Part shown: positions 26,601 to 34,499 of the stretch, piece by piece
Layout: every line of letters starts with the position of its first letter
Numbering within the stretch: position 1 is the first letter of the stretch
Origin: Terriglobia bacterium
Lineage (GTDB): Bacteria; Acidobacteriota; Terriglobia; Terriglobales; Acidobacteriaceae
DNA: 64,000 nucleotides
Reading direction: 5' to 3'
Assembly: GCA_020072585.1 (NCBI GenBank)
Contig: JAIQGL010000011.1
Span: 1 to 64,000, forward strand
Program-made: the position numbers and the translations under genes
The notes under the pieces: generated by a model
What the model was told of the DNA's origin: nothing
Database searches by the model: none
The model's input: the letters and a program-made list of their open reading frames with translations, nothing else

Positions 26601-28960
26601 GCTATATCTCTAAAGTAGTGATTGAGTCTGTGAATGTGTTTGACCTAGTCAGAAAAACATCCACACATGAGAAACAAAGTGTGGATCTCAACATAGAGGC
26701 CACGAGAGAAATCGCAAATGGGGCTCAGAAGCCTGAGCTCGAAAATCTACATAATCGGCTAACATCTGAGAACGAGCAAATCGATGAGCTTCTCGCCGAT
26801 GCACTACGTACTGAAGCCCCGGCCGTTCTGGCCAGACGCTATCTTCAACCAACAATGTCGCAGCTAACCTCGCTTAAAGAACGAGTCAACTCGTTAGAGT
26901 CCAGGATCTCCGAATCCTTAGTGCAAGAGGATAACTCAGCAGCATGGAATGAGCTAAACGAATCAGTTGAGAGCCTACGGGACACCATTGTTAGCCTTCA
27001 GCAACCCCGCCCTGCCGCATCTACGAACGAAATGGAGTCGTTTCTCCGAGTCGACGAAAGCCTCCGCTCTCAACTGCAGAATCTGCGTGCGAATGCTGAA
27101 TCTTTTACCAATCGATTGCTGCGCGGCGGCAGGAAAGCGGACCTTATCCCAGTTCGCGAAGCCCTTAACTCGCTTGACAAGCTAGAAACTGACTATCACT
27201 CGCAGCTTGTCGCGTACGAGAGAGTGGCGCAAGTGCGCGAGGCCGCATCAGAATTCTTGAACAAGATCCCCGCTCTTCTGGGGGAGGTTCGTGACAATGA
27301 GCGTACAAGTCCTGAGAATCTTAATCTGAGGATGCTTCGCACGTACATCAACTCGGCAACTCAATTGCAAAATCGACTGGAAGAGTCCCTAGACGAGGGA
27401 CGACGGCTTCAAGATGGTTCCCTGAGTCCGATAACAAGAATAGCGGTAGGGCAGGCAACAAAGCGCCTCGAAGTGGCTCATGCCTCATTCTCTGAGCGAA
27501 TTCTTTCTCTCCAGAGAAAACTGACATCGGCTGAATTGCAGGATGAGATCCCCATACTCGTCAGAACGATTGACGGTTTGGTTTCTGACGTCAAGCTGTT
27601 GCGAACCACCGCGTATAAAGACCCGAAGGATGCATTGTCTGTCATTTCTCAGCTTCGTCGCCACCTTGACGAAGCAAACAATCGAGCTGATGCAATCAGA
27701 GTGCAAGCTGAAGACCCGTCGCAGTCGGAAACGGTAGATCGGGCGACATCCAAGCTCCAGCAGGCCTTCATCGACCTTCAAGCTATTGAACGCAAGTGGA
27801 GCGTTCGCCAGGATGCTAAAGAGAAACGGGAGGCGCTTATTGCTCTTCAAGGTCATATGAAAGAGATCCTTGATACCAAGTCGACCGAAGACCCGGAGTC
27901 AAGAATTCGGGAAATCAATTGGGTTCAGGAGGCCTTTGATCAGCTCGGTCACCCTGCGGAACTATCGGTACAAATGAAGAAAATCCAGCGAGTGCGTGAA
28001 GCATTAGCACGGAACCTGCCACCACAAGGCTCCGGATTGCCTCTTCCCAATACCCCCTCGAAAAGGGATGCGTTGGTAGAAGCGCGCTGCGAGAATCTAA
28101 CCCAGAACTATGACATCGATGACCAACAAGCGAAAGATCTGCATGCCTTTCTCGCTCAGGATGCTGCAGGATTCGTTGATGAGATGGCGCGCATTATGTC
28201 AGGGCCGCGAGTCCGAGATCTTTTTTTGACCTACAGGAGAGCAGATCAGCACCTTCTGCGTTTCCGTCAAATTGCCGCACCCCTGCCATCCCTTAAAGGA
28301 GCAGTTTCCTCATTCTTAGCGGGAGCGTCGGACATTTCGGACAACAATCACATTTCCGACAAGTGCCGCACAACACTGTTGCCGCTGATCGGCTCCGCTA
28401 AGGAGATTGATAGGGATATACAAACAGCCGAAGGATTAGGTAGAAGAATCCAAGATGCAGATTTTGAACAAAGGCTTATCGGGGATAAATCACAGGCGAG
28501 GAAGATGGCTCAATCCTTGGCTACCAAGGTGTCGACCGTGTCGGCACTTCTGTTCTTAGCCTCTCTGGTCGGCATTGGGTGGGGTAAATACCGAGAAAAA
28601 AAGGGTTTCGTCGAGCTTAAGAAGCTGCACACTTTTGATCAAATGCTGGAATTCGTGGTGACGAATGAATTCCCACGAGACGTAAATCTGAAGGCACTAG
28701 CCTATCTTGAACTTGAGGTCAAAACCCGAAGGTCGCCCAATGACCTCAAAGCATTGACTGATAGTGCGAAGGACCGAGAAAAGCGGGGAGTGGGAGTTCT
28801 CAATGATGACGTAGCTACTCGTCTCCGTGAGTTGGCGCGGGGCTTGGACAACGTCTTAAACCGCAATTTACATGAGGAGGACGAATCGAAACCCGAGAAT
28901 AACACCGGTTCAGCAGAGGACGACCAGAAGAAGTCCGGGAAAAGCCCGAAAACAGGATAA
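23618..28960 (+). CDS. Membrane-anchored NACHT ATPase with long coiled-coil tail
   Basis: About 1780 residues. The frame opens with a GTG at 23516; ATGs at 23618 and 23642 are the likely starts, and only the latter has a GAGG upstream (11 bases). Two N-terminal membrane segments lie near residues 20-44 and 60-90. The NACHT NTPase follows: VLQGDPGAGKSTLI (Walker A, ~183) and FLIIFDGLDEFQD (Walker B, ~270), with a helical winged region to ~700. Further membrane segments lie near 837-878 and 976-998. A ~600-residue Glu/Leu/Arg-rich coiled coil then ends at another hydrophobic span (~1641-1656) and a charged tail. NACHT proteins are STAND NTPases; many bacterial ones are antiphage sensors. The coiled coil in place of LRR/TPR/WD sensors is unusual. 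A defence role is inference. Confidence 0.85.
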   Translation: MARARYYCMLTKWRKRLFKNAPLITWAYWLILVGFFFIVLRKLGAAYGWSEWLGKAIPLPSGWAYLLASGLIKRLIDLFIKVVFGLDIATVIRKRLLPVNRDLTDDQLKRITHYVEAADSINRDEVTEEELFQDYSLFVPLKAKNESFLLDSSDLPDHMEDVLDAIDSCYLLSDKPLLPLVLQGDPGAGKSTLIFQVFRIACERLKALGHGWIPLIVFVRQLSLQDVQSCGTIKELLIKYFERMRPKGRGFAEMSDFLNTHFGKYRFLIIFDGLDEFQDRKAYEEMAVSLDALLNPRSKHQQRPGAGYEFQGKNRYIVSCRTEDNQGKIGGTLITLESLAWERVMKYLRRRRQYTANNRHITREARKEAIKRIEGMIAGLEESHENGLLRNYVANPYLLTLIVRYYTYPQRELATTLKQVFDDVLKRELMKTEVSSKSHHLANYVVRLLAPYVYLTATSSIEGVDREVDFLQALRAEPELSTVLFGDDTHGGYLQAVFSNDLELEMKLQTKLLKQLDWNESEVDTLRSLLKASKTATIPFSEFKESVAISIKEHLFNVLKRSNLAVLDVNGQKIDHFRHRRLQDYFVALHIDRVGIRNCPHIQRHLANAWFREPLRIYAAIGRMPEDLLAECVTCFDFIMSRGAADVFKRLNNAANLLINASSAIAFLPSPMEEPPRPALMDIVLIIGQKTHRLYHYVGLREVIDATGSEGDMLRRKCLECFRNVYSSEFLSTKIADPAMIFGTVYQTREKRAINSWVSIHNGILGEGGSYQQLSYKCLYPIRDNHPRFPISRFSLSLYVIDVVLLFRRKYLELISTTHANWGPRTAIWLAFRTRQVLGVALLLLVVLLGPAVFGWAVLLTLLGFVCLGMCLATQWYIRKGVVGTWSEAPVAMPYFILRLAKRLFIAIIRSPDMLIELVPLEMSVPPGHVATSGAVGSDNIDLRAQRHLAKDKSPGKPGPTTLTSTKPSPAVRGRRIAFWITWAIAVSALYFPIRYISKVVIESVNVFDLVRKTSTHEKQSVDLNIEATREIANGAQKPELENLHNRLTSENEQIDELLADALRTEAPAVLARRYLQPTMSQLTSLKERVNSLESRISESLVQEDNSAAWNELNESVESLRDTIVSLQQPRPAASTNEMESFLRVDESLRSQLQNLRANAESFTNRLLRGGRKADLIPVREALNSLDKLETDYHSQLVAYERVAQVREAASEFLNKIPALLGEVRDNERTSPENLNLRMLRTYINSATQLQNRLEESLDEGRRLQDGSLSPITRIAVGQATKRLEVAHASFSERILSLQRKLTSAELQDEIPILVRTIDGLVSDVKLLRTTAYKDPKDALSVISQLRRHLDEANNRADAIRVQAEDPSQSETVDRATSKLQQAFIDLQAIERKWSVRQDAKEKREALIALQGHMKEILDTKSTEDPESRIREINWVQEAFDQLGHPAELSVQMKKIQRVREALARNLPPQGSGLPLPNTPSKRDALVEARCENLTQNYDIDDQQAKDLHAFLAQDAAGFVDEMARIMSGPRVRDLFLTYRRADQHLLRFRQIAAPLPSLKGAVSSFLAGASDISDNNHISDKCRTTLLPLIGSAKEIDRDIQTAEGLGRRIQDADFEQRLIGDKSQARKMAQSLATKVSTVSALLFLASLVGIGWGKYREKKGFVELKKLHTFDQMLEFVVTNEFPRDVNLKALAYLELEVKTRRSPNDLKALTDSAKDREKRGVGVLNDDVATRLRELARGLDNVLNRNLHEEDESKPENNTGSAEDDQKKSGKSPKTG

Positions 28961-29187
28961 TGTTTCAAACATCTTACAGGCCCCGTGTTCAGGTCGCCCA
29001 ACGGCTATTCTTGGTGTTTATGGCGGACACAGTGGTCCGCGCCCGTTCTGCCAGCCAGAGCACTGGGCGAAACCATGAAAAAGTGAAACTAAGGTGCGGG
29101 AGCTTCGTATCTCGGTTGAGAAACGGGATTCGAGGACACTGTGGCGCGGATCTTGGAGATCGTAGAGTAGCTTATAGTGAATGATAA
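28961..29187. other. Intergenic stretch, nothing recognised
   Basis: About 230 bases between the NACHT stop and the right inverted-repeat arm. Open frames here are short and overlap one another on both strands, with no ribosome-binding site or family resemblance. Confidence 0.5.
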
Positions 29188-29202
29188 CGTCCTTTATCAT
29201 TC
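29188..29202 (-). repeat. Right arm of 15-bp perfect inverted repeat
   Basis: CGTCCTTTATCATTC on the plus strand, the exact reverse complement of 23150-23164. With the preceding GAATGATAA it also forms its own hairpin with 9-bp arms and a 6-base loop (29179-29202). Confidence 0.7.
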
Positions 29203-29212
29203 AAAAGAGAGG

Positions 29213-29231
29213 GGTTCCTGGAACCTTTTTT
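29213..29231 (+). terminator. Rho-independent terminator candidate
   Basis: GGTTC-CTG-GAACC stem followed by six T. It lies about 250 bases after the NACHT stop and just outside the right inverted-repeat arm, so it could end the NACHT transcript. Confidence 0.5.
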
Positions 29232-29349
29232 AGGTACCCCGTCAAACGTTCTGCGCTCGTGGGCTCAGCCTGAAAGATCAGCCCGGAGCGGCACGACTCC
29301 ACTCCGGCGTGAGTTTGGATGAGTGGCCCCAAGCGTTAGGGCTTAGAGA

Positions 29350-30168
29350 CTATCGTGCTGTCCGCGTTGGGGATAAGGATTTTGACGGGTTGCAGGATAC
29401 GCAAAGCTGGATACTCTTTTCCCACATTTGGATATAGCCTTCAGCGGAAGAGAACAAAGCCTCGAAGTCTTCCGGCGGCAGTCCAAGATTCTTCAAATCC
29501 TGTAAGACATCGGGGACCATTCCGAAGTGTGCGAGACCGTCGACGTTTACGTCGAACATGCGCTTGCCCAGATGGTCTGGTTTGAGTGGAGCATTCACGC
29601 CGGTCGTCACGCCCTTTTTCGGTAGCATGCCTTCATACACTACTCCGTCGATTTGAGCGGACGCTTTGTAGCGTTCCGGATGAGCGGTCTTTTCATCATC
29701 GGGATGTTCAGCCGTGTGATAACCCCAACAGGCGTTCTTCCCGAAACGCGGCGATACGCCGGGGATCAGGGTGAAATCGGTCGCGACTCCGACGCCATTG
29801 TAGTTGAGCTTGGTATGCGCGAAATGGAAGGAGTACCCGAAGAACTCAGACGAGAGAGAACAATCCGCAGGGAACGGCAATCCGGATTGAGATATTCGGC
29901 TTTCCCCGATGAAAGCTCCAAGGACCCCGCCAGTGCGTCGCACCATTTCGATGTTACGGTTCGAAATGTCGTACTCGGCCGGTGGAAAGGCATCGTGGGT
30001 TCTGGGTGTGTCTGTATCAGGGAACGCCTGGGCACGAAAGTGTGCATGAGAGATGCTGGCCGGGTACGCCCATTTATCGCAATCTCCTTTTGGATCGCTA
30101 TGAAACGTGAATCCGGTGCACTCGGGATGATCGGCCGCGAGTTTCTCCCCGATGCAAAGAGCGGTCAA
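29350..30168 (-). pseudogene. 5'-truncated amidohydrolase/metallo-dipeptidase-like gene
   Basis: 272 codons with no normal start (the frame opens at a TTG). The sequence is coherent: PEYDISNRNIEMV-type text near residue 65, GVGVATDFTLIPGVSPRFG, and a conserved-looking end, NVDGLAHFGMVPDVLQDLKN followed by a SAEGYIQMWEKS segment. That ending is typical of membrane-dipeptidase/amidohydrolase-like secreted hydrolases, which are usually far longer. The first preserved residues (ALCIGEKLAADHPECTG) begin exactly where a formaldehyde dehydrogenase fragment on the other strand begins. The N-terminal half is therefore missing through a rearrangement. The family name is tentative; truncation is well supported by context. 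Confidence 0.55.
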
Positions 30169-31014
30169 CAGGCCTTTGCCTGAGTGTGAATTCTGCTCGT
30201 GCCGGTGCGGTGTACGGCTATGCCAACATGGGCGGCTGGACAGGTGGGCAAGCCGAATACGTAATGATCCCCTACGCCGATTTCAATGTGTTGAAGTTTC
30301 CCGATAAAGCTCAAGCCATGGAAAGAATTCGAGACCTGACGTGCCTTTCAGACATACTGCCGACTGGCTATCACGGAGCTCTGAGTGCAGGTGTCACTAC
30401 AGGTTCCACGGTTTATGTTGCTGGCGCGGGCCCGGTGGGTCTCGCATGCGCAGCCGCCTGCCACCTGCTCGGTGCAGCCTGCGTCATTGTTGGTGATCTG
30501 GTTTCAGAACGCTTAGCTCAAGCCAAAAGCTTTGGCTGCGAGATCGTTGACATTTCCGAGAGTGCTACTGTTGCCGAGCAAATCGAACAGATTCTGGGTG
30601 TACCAGAAGTAGATTGCGGAGTCGACTGCGTCGGCTTTGAAGCACGAGGCCAAGGTCCAGACTGTGACAGAGAGGCTCCCGCAACGGTAGTGAATTCACT
30701 GATGACGGTCACGCGGGCCGGTGGCGCGCTGGGCATTCTGGGAGTCTACACGGCTAGTGATCCAGGAGGAGTCGACGAGGCTGCTAAAGTCGGCAGCCTG
30801 AGTGTCCGCGTCGGCTTGAGTTGGGCGAAATCTCATCTTGAAGTACAACCGCCAACTAATGATGGCAATTCTGTATGGCAAAATTGAGATCGCCAAGGCT
30901 GTTAACGTTACTATCATCACATTAGACGAAGCAGCGCAGGCGTACAAGGACTTTGACGATGGAGCTGCAAAGAAATTTGTTATCGATCCGCACCAGAGCA
31001 TTTCGCAGAATTGA
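30153..31014 (+). pseudogene. Broken glutathione-independent formaldehyde dehydrogenase (FdhA-like)
   Basis: Homology starts abruptly at CKERSTGLCLSVN, which corresponds to the structural-zinc Cys loop of FdhA-type zinc alcohol dehydrogenases. The catalytic N-terminus is missing. It continues through GGWTGGQAEYVMIPYADFN, the NAD-binding motif VYVAGAGPVGLACAAA, and GLSWAKSH. After base 30836 the frame changes: the expected K-Y-N-R-Q-L-M-M-A-I-L continues in another frame and runs to AAKKFVIDPHQSISQN at 31014. About nine family residues (the S-F-H-T-G-Q-x-P-V region) are gone at the shift point, so a small deletion caused it. It cannot make a working enzyme. Confidence 0.8.
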
Positions 31015-31234
31015 AATTATAAGGGGTTTTGTAGAAATTGCTGGTGTGCCGCTTTTTCAATGCAAATATTTTCACCATTTGGCAAACGGATGATTATGAA
31101 TCTCCCTATTGCCCCCTCTTCAAAATAAATACTCGTTTCATTCCCTCCTCAAACGAGAGAACAAAGAGCAATTAAGGAATAGCATGTGAGCAGCTAAATA
31201 AGGGCTGGAGCAATGGTTCTCTGTTCCTCTCTGT

Positions 31235-31432
31235 ATTTTCCCTGTTACCCCTCCTGTTATTTCCCTGCTCGTTCCCTGTTACGATTTCAGGCCGAAAGCC
31301 GTTTGCCCCAGTGTCTTTGCGGGGTAAACCGCAATCCAGCTCACTCGATCAGCCAAAATTCCCTGTAATTTTCCCTGTTAACGGGAATTTTGCCGCAGAG
31401 ACGGGTTCGCATCTGACTGCGTCCTCCGCCAG
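31235..31432 (+). repeat. ~195-bp direct repeat, left copy (putative attL region)
   Basis: Matches 48688-48881 in the same orientation. Both start ATTTTCCCTGTTA, share a run of TTCCCTG-type 10-mers and the segment ending in TGTTACGATTTCA. Both also share the CCCTGTTAACGGGAATTT palindrome, and both end GACTGCGTCCTCCGCCAG. The middle ~45 bases are diverged. The repeated TTCCCTGTTA-like units look like arm-type binding sites for a recombinase. Confidence 0.7.
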
Positions 31433-31829
31433 ATTTATTTACATAGCGGATCGTGGTGAATTGCAGAGCGAGCGCTGGATTGCGCGAACGAAGCAAGAGG
31501 GCGCAGCAGCGCAGCGTTGCGGAGCCCTTGAAAAGAAGCCCCGCCTCGAAAGCGGACATACCTCAACGGGTATCGGGGGTTCGAATCTCACTCTCTCCGC
31601 CAGACAGTCTGCCGATCAGAGAATTGTTCTCTGATTTCCCGCAACAGGGCCCGATTCCTGGCTTTTCCCGATTTAAGTGGGAACGAACTGGGCATTGGCG
31701 CGTCCGAATAGGCTTAAAATCTGGCTGTTTTCTCTACTGGCCGAGTGAGTCGTTCCTTTTCGCGGAAGCCCCAAAATCAATACGCTGTTGTGATTCGCGC
31801 CGAAAAATAAACGGCTTCTTCTTTACTTT
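31433..31829. other. Non-coding junction around the tRNA remnant
   Basis: Apart from the tRNA-Ser remnant this holds no supported gene. Open frames here read through the tRNA and are artefacts. A TTTTCTCTACTGGCC segment near 31727-31741 resembles TTTTCTACTGGTC about 80 bases after the right 195-bp repeat, so the similarity of the two junctions extends beyond the repeat itself. Confidence 0.45.
31519..31602 (+). tRNA. tRNA-Ser(CGA) remnant lacking the 5' acceptor strand
   Basis: Visible parts: a D-arm-like stretch; an anticodon loop CTCGAAA (31545-31551, anticodon CGA at 31547-31549) with a mostly paired stem; a class II variable arm ATACC/GGTAT; a T loop TTCGAAT; and a 3' end TCTCTCC-G-CCA. 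The matching 5' strand GGAGAGA is absent; the bases where it should be read CGCAGCG. One T-stem pair is also mismatched. It is therefore probably a non-functional 3' copy left by integration into a tRNA-Ser gene. Confidence 0.55.
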
Positions 31830-33059
31830 CTAAATTGACGGCGACAATAAGGCTGCCGGTCGGTAGATACCAATCGCATCTGTAGAAATATGTTCGTATG
31901 TCTGGACCGATCCAAGTGTATTAAGCAATTGACCAATCAGCATTGCAAGGCCGATTGGTAGCGCCATAAAGAGGTGAACAGCGCCGAGCGGGCGGTAATT
32001 CTGCCTGGCATTTCGTATGGCCTCAAACACCACATTCGCAATGTCCGTTGCTTGTCCAGGCGCTTTAATATCGAACCTGACATTCTCTTTATTTGAAACT
32101 CTAGTGATTGCCCTGAATCTGGGCAGCGTTTCCCTGGGAGTCTGTGCAAATGCGGGCTCTACGTCTTCAGTAACGGAAACGAGCACCGCTAGATCTTGTG
32201 CTGCAATGTCTCGTTCTGTGGTCTTATAAACAAAACCTGCATCCTCCCGAATTGCCTCCAGACTCCAAAGCTGTTCGGGACGTCCCGAGGTATATTGGCT
32301 CCATGCAATCTTCTGCCCCGTCTGTGCCAAGAAAGCCACACCCAGCGCTGTTGCCGCCGGAATGGCAGCGAGGCCGCTTGCCACTACAGGACGGCCGCCT
32401 CCGAGTGTTCGGATGTGAGTTGCGACTTCACGTAAAGCAGGAAGAAGAACATCCTGCCAAGTTGCCGCATCGGTTTCGCGTCCGTTGAACCGCTTGAACC
32501 AATCGAGCATCAAGGCAATTCCCGATTGAAAGGCAGGCTTAGCCCGCGTATGTAGAGACAACCGCAGCGGGAGAGATGGTTCTAGATGCTTATCGATGGC
32601 ATCGAGCCTGCGCCGCAATACGCGTGTCGCGACAGAGGCGGCTTCCGCCGCTGAAATCGGATTGCCGCCGACTTTTGGCAAATTCCAGTCTTGCAGATTA
32701 TCTGCTGATAGCTGCTGGTCTACAGCTTCAGCCGCTGCTTTGTAGTTAATACCACCGGCACACACCGGCACTAGGAAAAAACCGTCATTGACGGCAGTCC
32801 GCTTCAGGATGCCAGGCACTTCGATTTTCCGAATAATGTCGGACTCTTTGACATCCGGTGTGATCCAGAGGAGCGCGCTTGCCGTCAACCTATCTTCTAG
32901 AATGCGGCGAAGCTCGTCAGCAGTAGGGGTTTCCGCTAGATCCTTTTGATCCTGCCAAGTAGGAATTCCGTGATCGTGTTGCGCAGAAACCAGCAACGCA
33001 GCTTCATTTGCACGGCTCCGCCGGTAACTGATGAAACTTTTTCCGGTTACATCCGTCAT
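31830..33059 (-). CDS. CBASS effector, TIR-SAVED protein (Cap12-like)
   Basis: 409 residues. N-terminal TIR domain (about 1-140): KSFISYRRSRANEAALLV, a SALLWITPDVKESDIIRKIE segment in which the last Glu fits the NADase glutamate position. The C-terminal SAVED domain (about 180-409) includes the family's late V-H-L-F-M-A-L-P segment and GVAFLAQTG earlier. In characterised systems SAVED binds a cyclic oligonucleotide and triggers filament formation of TIR, which destroys NAD+. This is the last gene of the CBASS operon. Its start overlaps the stop of the TRIP13-like gene by one base (TAATG). Confidence 0.88.
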   Translation of the reverse strand: MTDVTGKSFISYRRSRANEAALLVSAQHDHGIPTWQDQKDLAETPTADELRRILEDRLTASALLWITPDVKESDIIRKIEVPGILKRTAVNDGFFLVPVCAGGINYKAAAEAVDQQLSADNLQDWNLPKVGGNPISAAEAASVATRVLRRRLDAIDKHLEPSLPLRLSLHTRAKPAFQSGIALMLDWFKRFNGRETDAATWQDVLLPALREVATHIRTLGGGRPVVASGLAAIPAATALGVAFLAQTGQKIAWSQYTSGRPEQLWSLEAIREDAGFVYKTTERDIAAQDLAVLVSVTEDVEPAFAQTPRETLPRFRAITRVSNKENVRFDIKAPGQATDIANVVFEAIRNARQNYRPLGAVHLFMALPIGLAMLIGQLLNTLGSVQTYEHISTDAIGIYRPAALLSPSI

Positions 33060-33988
33060 TATGTTTCTGCCTGGAATGGTGGCGTGGGAGGATGATTCTC
33101 GACGACTTCCTTAGCCAACTCGAACGTAATAGGCTTTGAAGGATAGGCAGCAAGAAGCAAACCCGGAAGCAATCGCTGCGCCAGATCCGAATAGCTATAT
33201 CCGTACTTGCGCCCATCCTTTGCTCCCGTGGCAGTTACCAGACTGTGAATTTGCTGAGGGGTAAAACCTAACTCCTCTAGCACCGGCTGCAGAAACGCCT
33301 GACGCTGCTGTTCATTGGGGCGCATAAAGGTGAATGTCACCGCGGCCCGGCGGCGAATCGCCGGATCGAGCGCATCCACTCGATTCGTACACATGATTAC
33401 CATCGCCGGAAGGTTTCCCACCGCCAAATCATCCACGCCACGAATCAAGGCATTTACTCCAGCACGGTCTTCATGATGCATTTGGGCCAGTTCCCGAGAT
33501 TGCGCCAAGGCGTCGGCTTCATCAATCAAAAGCACAACCCCGGACGAATGCCTGGCCCCTCGTCCTGATGCCTTCTTGGCTGCCTGCTTAACTTCGCCGA
33601 ATGCTTTTGATAACAACATTGTCATTTCGCCGACTGCACCAGTCCCGCGAGCGTTCAGACTCAATGCAAAGAGTACCAGGCGCATGTTCGCTTCTCGGGC
33701 AACCGCATCGCCGAAGGTCTCAGCCAAAGCAGTTTTGCCTGTTCCGACGTCGCCAGCAAAAATGAATAGGGGAGGGCGGTCACGAAAAAAATCAACGAGA
33801 CGAGTTTTTCTCCGATGGTGTTTGCTGCTCCATGCGGTCAGACTCTCCGGATCAAAAAGCAGCCTAGCTTCCTTAAGAAGCCGCTCCTTCATGTGGTCAA
33901 GCCCGACCAAGGCGGCATATCTTCTTGCCGCTGTAGGATCTGGAAATTCTCGCACCTCTTCAAAAATCTCGATGTTTTCTTGATTCAT
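33059..33988 (-). CDS. cap6: CBASS TRIP13/Pch2-like AAA+ ATPase
   Basis: 309 residues. AAA+ motifs: PLFIFAGDVGTGKTALAETF (Walker A, ~residues 73-92), VVLLIDEADALAQSRE (Walker B) and MVIMCTNRVDALDPAIRRRA (sensor 1 and arginine finger). The fold and the neighbouring HORMA gene match Cap6, which disassembles the HORMA/CD-NTase complex and so restrains signalling until a phage trigger is present. The ATG overlaps the HORMA stop by four bases. Confidence 0.9.
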   Translation of the reverse strand: MNQENIEIFEEVREFPDPTAARRYAALVGLDHMKERLLKEARLLFDPESLTAWSSKHHRRKTRLVDFFRDRPPLFIFAGDVGTGKTALAETFGDAVAREANMRLVLFALSLNARGTGAVGEMTMLLSKAFGEVKQAAKKASGRGARHSSGVVLLIDEADALAQSRELAQMHHEDRAGVNALIRGVDDLAVGNLPAMVIMCTNRVDALDPAIRRRAAVTFTFMRPNEQQRQAFLQPVLEELGFTPQQIHSLVTATGAKDGRKYGYSYSDLAQRLLPGLLLAAYPSKPITFELAKEVVENHPPTPPFQAET

Positions 33989-34494
33989 GACGCAGGCTGA
34001 AACGTTCGACGGCTTAAACCACGTCCTCCGGAGAAGTAGTTACGATCCGTTGTCCAATACCCTGCCCCGTCTTGCGGTGGCTCGCCATTAGCGCGTTGAA
34101 CCGGCAGATTGGCTTTGAAGTTCTCCCGCTGCGTTGACGAAAGTTGAAAAAATCGCGAATTTTGAGTCAGGTAGTTGAAGAATGTTGCGCCTCTGATGTC
34201 CACGTATGCCGCCACATTGCCTGGACGCTCATCGGTCGTAAGAACGCCATTTTCATCAACTTTGTAGCGCCAGCTCACAACCCGCTTGTTGTCCTTTTTG
34301 AACCCGAACTCGTACTCCTCTATGTAACCCGCATTGAGATATTGCGCCAGTTCTTCTGCATAATCGCGGATGTCCTGTTCGGAAGGCAATCCATAATATG
34401 AGGCGCAGAGGTGCATGTCGGTGGCAACTTTGGCCCCTAATTTGCGCGCGTGAATGATTGAAAAGGTCTCTGTTCGTGTATAGCTGTAAGACAT
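33985..34494 (-). CDS. cap7: CBASS HORMA-domain protein
   Basis: 169 residues from the ATG at 34494; the frame runs to 34539 but that part overlaps the upstream gene, and GAGG precedes 34494. It opens MSYSYTRTETFSIIHARKLG and has a central YIEEYEFGFKKDNKRVVSWRY beta section and a C-terminal safety-belt-like region (GGRGLSRRTFQPAS). HORMA proteins in type III CBASS sense a peptide signal and activate the CD-NTase. With a single HORMA gene the operon is of the III-A form. Confidence 0.85.
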   Translation of the reverse strand: MSYSYTRTETFSIIHARKLGAKVATDMHLCASYYGLPSEQDIRDYAEELAQYLNAGYIEEYEFGFKKDNKRVVSWRYKVDENGVLTTDERPGNVAAYVDIRGATFFNYLTQNSRFFQLSSTQRENFKANLPVQRANGEPPQDGAGYWTTDRNYFSGGRGLSRRTFQPAS

Positions 34495-34499
34495 TGATG

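Noticed and set aside
26101-26618. Short plus-strand frames inside the NACHT gene
   Set aside because: Out-of-frame shadows of a continuous 1780-codon gene.
31235-31432. Repeated TTCCCTGTTA units as a possible CRISPR array
   Set aside because: Units are about 10 bp, irregularly spaced and without uniform spacers; no cas genes are present.
31519-31602. Calling an intact tRNA-Ser gene
   Set aside because: The 5' acceptor strand complementary to TCTCTCC is missing in the ~150 bases upstream, and one T-stem pair is mismatched.
31453-31833. Open frame crossing the tRNA-Ser remnant
   Set aside because: It reads through tRNA-like sequence and resembles the usual spurious tRNA frames.
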